Below are positions 60,601-64,000 of a DNA stretch of 64,000 nucleotides, in pieces. Both the position numbers and the translations under genes were made by a program. The stretch lies in NCBI RefSeq assembly GCF_032854445.1, contig NC_088300.1:11625191-11689190 (forward strand), written 5' to 3'. The notes below the pieces were generated by a model. The model saw only the letters and a program-made list of their open reading frames with translations, was not told the DNA's origin and made no database searches. Position 1 is the stretch's first letter, and every line of letters starts with the position of its first letter. This DNA is from Liolophura sinensis (Eukaryota; Mollusca; Polyplacophora; Chitonida; Chitonidae).

Positions 60601-63600
60601 TGAGCACATCAAACGCCCATGTCACATATCTGATTCTTCTGTGAGAACAAGGTGAGTACGTCAGTTGCCCACGTCACACCTCTGATACCTCTGAGAACAG
60701 GGTGAGTATATTACCCCCCCCCCCCATGTGTCACATCTCACCTGTCTTTGAGAACAAGGTGAGCGCATCAAATGCCCATGTCACATATCTGATACCTCTG
60801 TGAGAACAAGGTGAGTATGTCAAATGCCCCATGTCACACATCTGATACCTCTGTGAGAACAAGGTGAGTACATCAAATGTTCATGTCACACCTCTGATAC
60901 CTCTGTGAGAACAAGGTGAGTATATTACCCTGCCCATGTGTCACATCTCACCTGTCTTTGAGAACAAGGTGAGCACATTAAATGCCCATGTCACAAATCT
61001 GATACCTCTGTGAGAACAAGCACACCATTCTGCAGTACATTTCCTCACTTGACTATTACAGAACAGGATGGGTACACATAAATGCCTAAATATTGCAGCT
61101 ATATGCACATGTTGTTCAGGGCTGGACTACTCCTGTAAATGTATCTAACTTATAAAGCTGTGTGGGGACATCATGACATTGGACGATAAATATAACAGTT
61201 AGTCTGAATTATTGTCATCAGCAATAGCGGGGACCATAGAGATAGCAGAAGCTGGAAAAGAACTCCTATTAACTGTGGTCATCTTTGTGGTGGTATTAAG
61301 CTTTCCCAGTTTCTTTCCCTTCAGAAATATATTGTCTATCTTTAAAAATGTCTTGTTATGCAGACTTACAGGCATGTCAGCATGTGATGTCAATGTAAAT
61401 TGACCTAGGTAATAATACTTTCAGGTTTATGTAATGTGAATTTGATAATAGAGTGGTATTTATGGGTTTATGTTTGTTCTATCTAATCCTTTTGTGATCT
61501 TTTGTACAGAACTGCTCTGCCACGGATCACACGGCGGTCTGCACCTGCTTCTCAATTGAGTGTGCCAGTTACAATGGGAATCACCCTATCCGTTACTGCC
61601 GAATCTGTCACTTTTCTCGTCACTCCACCGATCATGGCATGACCCATATCTTTCATGACAGCATTCCTGACATCTGGGATTGCCCCTCTGACATGCAGCG
61701 GTACCTGCTGGATGCCATTGTTAGGTGACATTGAGTTTAAGAATGTGGAATTTTCAAAATGTTAATCTGTTACCATTTGGTAGTATCTGCATGTAGCTTA
61801 CCCAGATTATATACAATTGCTAAGACCTAATCTGAATTTCATATTTGTAAGTCAAATTCAGTAATCATTTTGTAAATGTCTCATTGACAGCTTGTTGAAG
61901 GAGGCTCAGCCTATAGAATCAAAGCGTATGGTGGAAATGGGTGAGGAACATCGTCAGCGGGTGATGGATGATGAGGACTTCTTTGAGGCGGAGGAGGCAG
62001 AGGAGAGGAAACTGCTGAGTCGATATGGGATCTGGCTCATGGTGGAGCTCTGCAACACCAGAGAGGACATCCCAATAGTAAGGGATAGAGTTATGCCCCT
62101 TGTCAAGAGACTGTGCTGGCTTTGTGCAAGAAAAGCAAAAATGTTAAAGTTGTATAAACAGTTGAATTTTTGAAAATGGAACTACACTTTGTAGTATATG
62201 TTTTCTCCATAGATACATTTGAAAAGTCCAATATTTCTTAATTATAATTTGCAAATTTATTCCTGGCCAAAAGTTGTACAGCAATGTGTAATATTTTAAA
62301 CCACAGTGTAGTCTTATTTGATTTGATTGGTACTTTACGCCGTACTCAAGAATATTTCACTTATACGACGGCGGCCAGCATCATGGTGGGAGGAAACCGG
62401 GCAGAGCCCAGGCGAAACCCACGACCATCCGCAGGTTGCAGGCAGACCTTCCCACTTACGGCCGGAACAGTATAGTCTTAGCTCTGTGAAGTAGTTTGTT
62501 CTCTTTGTGTTAACATCTAGTACTGTTGTAATGCATGCATTCCAACTTCATTAATATTACTGTGTCTTAACATTTGCTTTCAGGAAGTTCTTGGTCGTCT
62601 TTTGGGAATGTTATTCCAGTGGTTTGATTCCACAGCCTATTTGCCTGACGGTGAGTGTTATTTTAGAAGATACAAACAGAATAGATAGTATTGGTGATGG
62701 CCTAGGTTTCAGTCTTGAAATTTGTAATTGTATTTCAGGAAATCGTGACCTGCACATGGAATATCCTTTTGAATTTCCGTTGATAGAATATCTCGCCTTC
62801 TGTGTTGTGTTTGTGCCATGGTTAAATTCAAAGTTGGCTTACTCTGAAGTTTAAAGTACAAAAACTGGCCTAATTTGTAGAAAGGATCAAACAACAACCT
62901 GTGTATCTGTCCATAAATGCAAAATATGGTAACACTGCAGCCATTTTGTTTTTCTTCCATTCTGTTTTTGTGTATATATGTTTACATATATTTTAGTTCT
63001 GCTTGTGTCATTAATCAATTAGGGGCCTCCGCGGCTCAGTTGGTTAGCGTGCTAGCACAGCGCAATGACCCAGGAGTCTCTCACCAATGCAGTCGATGTG
63101 AGTTCAAGTCCAGCTCATGCTGGCTTCCTCTCCAGCCGTGCATAGGAAGGTCTGCCAGCAATCTGCGGATGGCCGTGGGTTTCCCCCGGGCTCTGCCCGG
63201 TTTCCACCCACCATAATGCTGGTGAAATATTCTTGAGTACGGCGTAAAACACCAATCAAATAAATAAATAAAATTAATCAATTTGTCTCCCTTTTATGCC
63301 AGTTGTCACAGCCTTTAGGGTCTTCTGTCGTATGCAAAAGGGGAAAGGGGGTGGACAAAGTTTATGTTTTCTTTCAACACAGTCAACAAATTACAGAATT
63401 ACAGCAGCATCCCAAGCATCGGCCTTATACAAACATATATGTCCATGACGATTTGTTAATGTCAAATACTTATTTTCTCTTTGTGTGTTTGCAGATAATG
63501 TAGGAAATGCATTGGAGAAGCTGAAACCTGAGGTATGGCCACAGAAGCTTAGTTTCTAACATGTTCTAGGTAGTGCATAACTGCAGTCCTTTGGATGTAA

Positions 63601-64000
63601 TACCACATGTACTTTATTTCTACATTTCCTTGTTTTTAACCATTCTTTCCAGTGGTATATAGAATACCAGTGCCTCTTCTGACACCTTTTTGTTCTAATA
63701 TAATGAAAAGTTATTTGCTTAATGTTATGAAAGGATGTTGCATTTGACTCTTTCTGATCCCATTGAAGGAGCTTTATGTATATGCTGTTTGAAGTATACA
63801 AACCTGTGTGTTAAATGCTGGTTGGGTGGAAAATAAAATTTTTAGTGTACAAATTGTCAAAGAGAAGCTCTACAATGCTTATTTGGAAAGGTCTACAATA
63901 CTATGACTTCAGTCTGACTGTTATATACTTGTTTCACAGAAGGAGCACAAAGTAAATGTTTTCAACTTGTTTCAGTACGTGTACAAGTGGCTGCAGAGAG
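48074..64000 (+). CDS. UNC79: UNC79, NALCN channel complex subunit, 5' part
   Basis: Large HEAT-like scaffold that, with UNC80, supports the NALCN sodium-leak channel and neuronal excitability. Fourteen exons: 48074-48095 (MATRAAT), 49735-49855 (TSKIRNLKDYHYRIINN, GVDIANTLKYFSQTLL), 51010-51170 (VLKDVPNIP), 52182-52352 (SLPYTVAATLAIFPKSLHKD), 53010-53096, 53730-53785, 54311-54440 (VIAYGPPAAKAPAVHLLFYY WPQ), 58447-58511 (AWTPVLCQREKC), 58915-59073 (GDKPPPLYICSDCVDVLKRD), 61510-61724 (NCSATD, C/H-rich RYCRICHFSRHS), 61891-62077, 62584-62650 (LFQWFDSTAYLPD), 63495-63532 (ALEKLKPE) and 63976-64000. All phases agree, giving about 501 residues of a protein usually over 2,500, so most of the gene lies past the right edge. 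Exon 1 ends ACAT|GTGGGT. This choice makes the N-terminus MATRAATFTSKIR, which fits the family. The vertebrate insert after QTLL is absent here. The exon 9 donor starts a tandem array. Confidence 0.96.
48266..48398 (-). repeat. SINE in UNC79 intron 1
   Basis: Inverted copy: TTTATTTATTTATTTGATTG, GTGTTTTACGCCGTACTCAA GAATATTTCACTTATACGAC, CAGCATTATGGTAGGTGGAA, GGGGAAACCCACGACCATCC GCAGGTAGCTGAG. The tRNA head is missing. Confidence 0.92.
48648..48708. repeat. (GTTTT)n simple repeat
   Basis: A run of TTTTA and then GTTTT pentanucleotides in UNC79 intron 1. Confidence 0.9.
48903..49515. mobile_element. palindromic MITE with internal 29-bp array, UNC79 intron 1
   Basis: The left arm (GGGTTACTCTCATTTAGCAA TGCAGTTGAGAGAGTTACGG AGGGAAAC, CATTTCCCGCTGTTCACA, ACTTCCCTAGC) is matched in inverse by the right arm (GGGAAGTTGTAATGTGGGTG, GCAGTAAATGTTCTT, CTTCCCTGAGTAACTCTCGC AACAGCATGGTGAGTTAC). 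The right terminus has expanded into about five perfect 29-bp repeats (49365-49515, unit CCGTAACTACGGCAGTGAG then TTACACCACT). No transposase. Confidence 0.75.
50174..50730. mobile_element. second copy of the palindromic MITE, UNC79 intron 2
   Basis: Same element as 48903-49515: GGGTAACTCTCATCGAGCAA CGCAGTTCCCAGAGTTATGG AGAGAAAGAG, CATTTACAGCTGTTCGTAC, CTTCCCTAGCATAAATCAAT G on the left. The inverse on the right is GGGAAGATTTAGAGCCCATG TGAACAGTGGTAAATG, ATTCTCCGTAACTCACGCAA. The 29-bp array of the first copy is absent. Confidence 0.75.
52425..52480. repeat. dispersed repeat fragment (GGAGACAAAA family)
   Basis: TTTTTAATTTGGAGACATAA CAACATTGGTTGGATTGGCC AGTTTCAAGGCTT in UNC79 intron 4, matching 37571-37630 in the same orientation, preceded by GAGCAACGTTCTGTGC. 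Confidence 0.6.
53140..53210 (+). repeat. SINE 3'-end fragment in UNC79 intron 5
   Basis: TACTGGCCACCATTGTATAA GTGAAATATTCTTGAGTACG ATTTAAAACACCAGTCCAAT AAATAAAC, the terminal 70 bp of the main SINE, about 45 bp after the exon 5 donor. Confidence 0.8.
57171..57339. repeat. block bounded by a perfect 14-bp inverted repeat
   Basis: TGGCCACTGGAGGA at 57171-57184 and its exact reverse complement TCCTCCAGTGGCCA at 57326-57339 bound about 170 bp of GC-richer sequence in UNC79 intron 7. Inside is a 12-bp palindrome TGTGACGTCACA (57309-57320) centred on a CRE-type TGACGTCA. Confidence 0.7.
57348..57477. repeat. 27-bp tandem repeat, five copies
   Basis: Copies start at 57348, 57375, 57402, 57429 and 57456. 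The unit reads GCCACCAGTGGGGGTCGGAT CGAATCT, near-perfect. It lies just right of the 14-bp inverted repeat and shares its CCAGTGG core. The frame is open on the plus strand (PPVGVGSNL repeating), but it is intronic and has no splice support. Confidence 0.95.
59029..61025 (+). repeat. 63-bp array made from UNC79 exon 9 end and its splice donor
   Basis: The last 45 bp of exon 9 (ITLPMSHISPLCENK) plus 18 bp of intron beginning with the donor (AAG|GTAAGC) repeat at a period of 63 bp. Copies at 59031, 59094, 59157 and so on to about 59640 are nearly identical, with only a GTAAGC/GTGAGC and a TGTGTGAG/TCTGTGAG alternation. Further copies to about 61025 are increasingly diverged and shortened but keep GAGAACAAGGTGAG. 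As 63 is 21 codons and the frame stays open to 59709, each extra copy used as exon would add 21 residues (ITLPMSHISPLCENK plus VSTSVH). Copies with CAAGCTGAG (near 59638 and 59829) have lost the donor GT. Confidence 0.95.
60712..60726. repeat. poly-C run inside the decayed array
   Basis: ACCCCCCCCCCCCATG interrupts one diverged copy of the 63-bp array. A short homopolymer, length uncertain because such runs are error-prone. Confidence 0.8.
62319..62468 (-). repeat. SINE in UNC79 intron 11
   Basis: Inverted copy with GATTGGTACTTTACGCCGTA CTCAAGAATATTTCACTTAT ACGACGGCGGCCAGCATCAT GG, GGGCAGAGCCCAGG, CCCACGACCATCCGCAGGTT GC, CCCACTTACGGCCGG. The tRNA head is absent. Confidence 0.93.
63022..63277 (+). 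repeat. full-length tRNA-headed SINE in UNC79 intron 12
   Basis: The most complete plus-strand copy. The head GGGGCCTCCGCGGCTCAGTT GGTTAGCGTGCTAGC gives the A-box and GTGAGTTCAAGTCCAGCTC the B-box. The core holds CTGGCTTCCTCTCCAGCCGT GCATAGGAAGGTCTGCC and GGGTTTCCCCCGGGCTCTGC CCGG. The 3' end is ATTCTTGAGTACGGCGTAAA ACACCAATCAAATAAATAAA. A small deletion follows CATAATGCTGG. It serves as the window's reference copy. Confidence 0.95.

Noticed and set aside
63022-63140. Possible tRNA gene
   Set aside because: A- and B-box-like motifs are present, but the sequence continues into the SINE core and no complete cloverleaf forms; the same head recurs in other copies.

Overview
This is a window of animal genomic DNA: AT-rich, intron-rich and dense in short interspersed repeats. 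It most likely comes from a lophotrochozoan, probably a bivalve mollusc such as a scallop. All five recognisable genes are metazoan. The dominant repeat is a tRNA-headed SINE whose 3' end reads ...GTACGGCGTAAAACACCAAT followed by an AAAT-rich tail, a type I associate with molluscan genomes. The species assignment is inference; no bacterial or viral gene organisation is visible.

Layout. 1-15.4 kb has no gene I can support; it holds SINE copies, a 215-bp tandem duplication, a 46-bp triplication, a long (AT)n tract and two less AT-rich islands. 15.4-22.3 kb (minus) is a complete two-exon Pax1/9 gene with a 6-kb intron. 26.6-29.1 kb (plus) is a TATA-driven gene of unknown function whose first exon reads as coding in three successive frames. 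31.2-34.6 kb (minus) is ARMT1 (DUF89 damage-control phosphatase family), four exons found and a small first exon missing. 38.8-42.5 kb (plus) is NAA80, the actin N-terminal acetyltransferase, in five coding exons with a proline-rich C-terminal tail. 45.3-47.0 kb (minus) is CHAC2, a glutathione-specific gamma-glutamylcyclotransferase, in three exons. 48.1 kb to the window edge (plus) is the 5' part of UNC79, an accessory subunit of the NALCN sodium-leak channel; 14 coding exons are resolved and the gene runs off the right end.

I placed exon boundaries by hand from GT/AG signals, codon phase and conserved protein motifs. Exon phases add up for Pax1/9, ARMT1 (exons 2-5), NAA80, CHAC2 and UNC79. 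The genes do not form one pathway: they are a developmental transcription factor, two housekeeping protein- or metabolite-modifying enzymes, a glutathione-degrading enzyme and a neuronal channel subunit.

The most striking structure is in UNC79. The last 45 coding bases of exon 9 plus its splice donor have been amplified as an in-frame 63-bp tandem array (about 10 near-perfect copies, then about 1.4 kb of decayed copies), giving a ladder of possible 5' splice sites. Other notable items are several fold-back or inverted-repeat elements in and near NAA80, two related palindromic elements in consecutive UNC79 introns, a 22-bp minisatellite in NAA80 intron 3, and the three-frame unknown gene.
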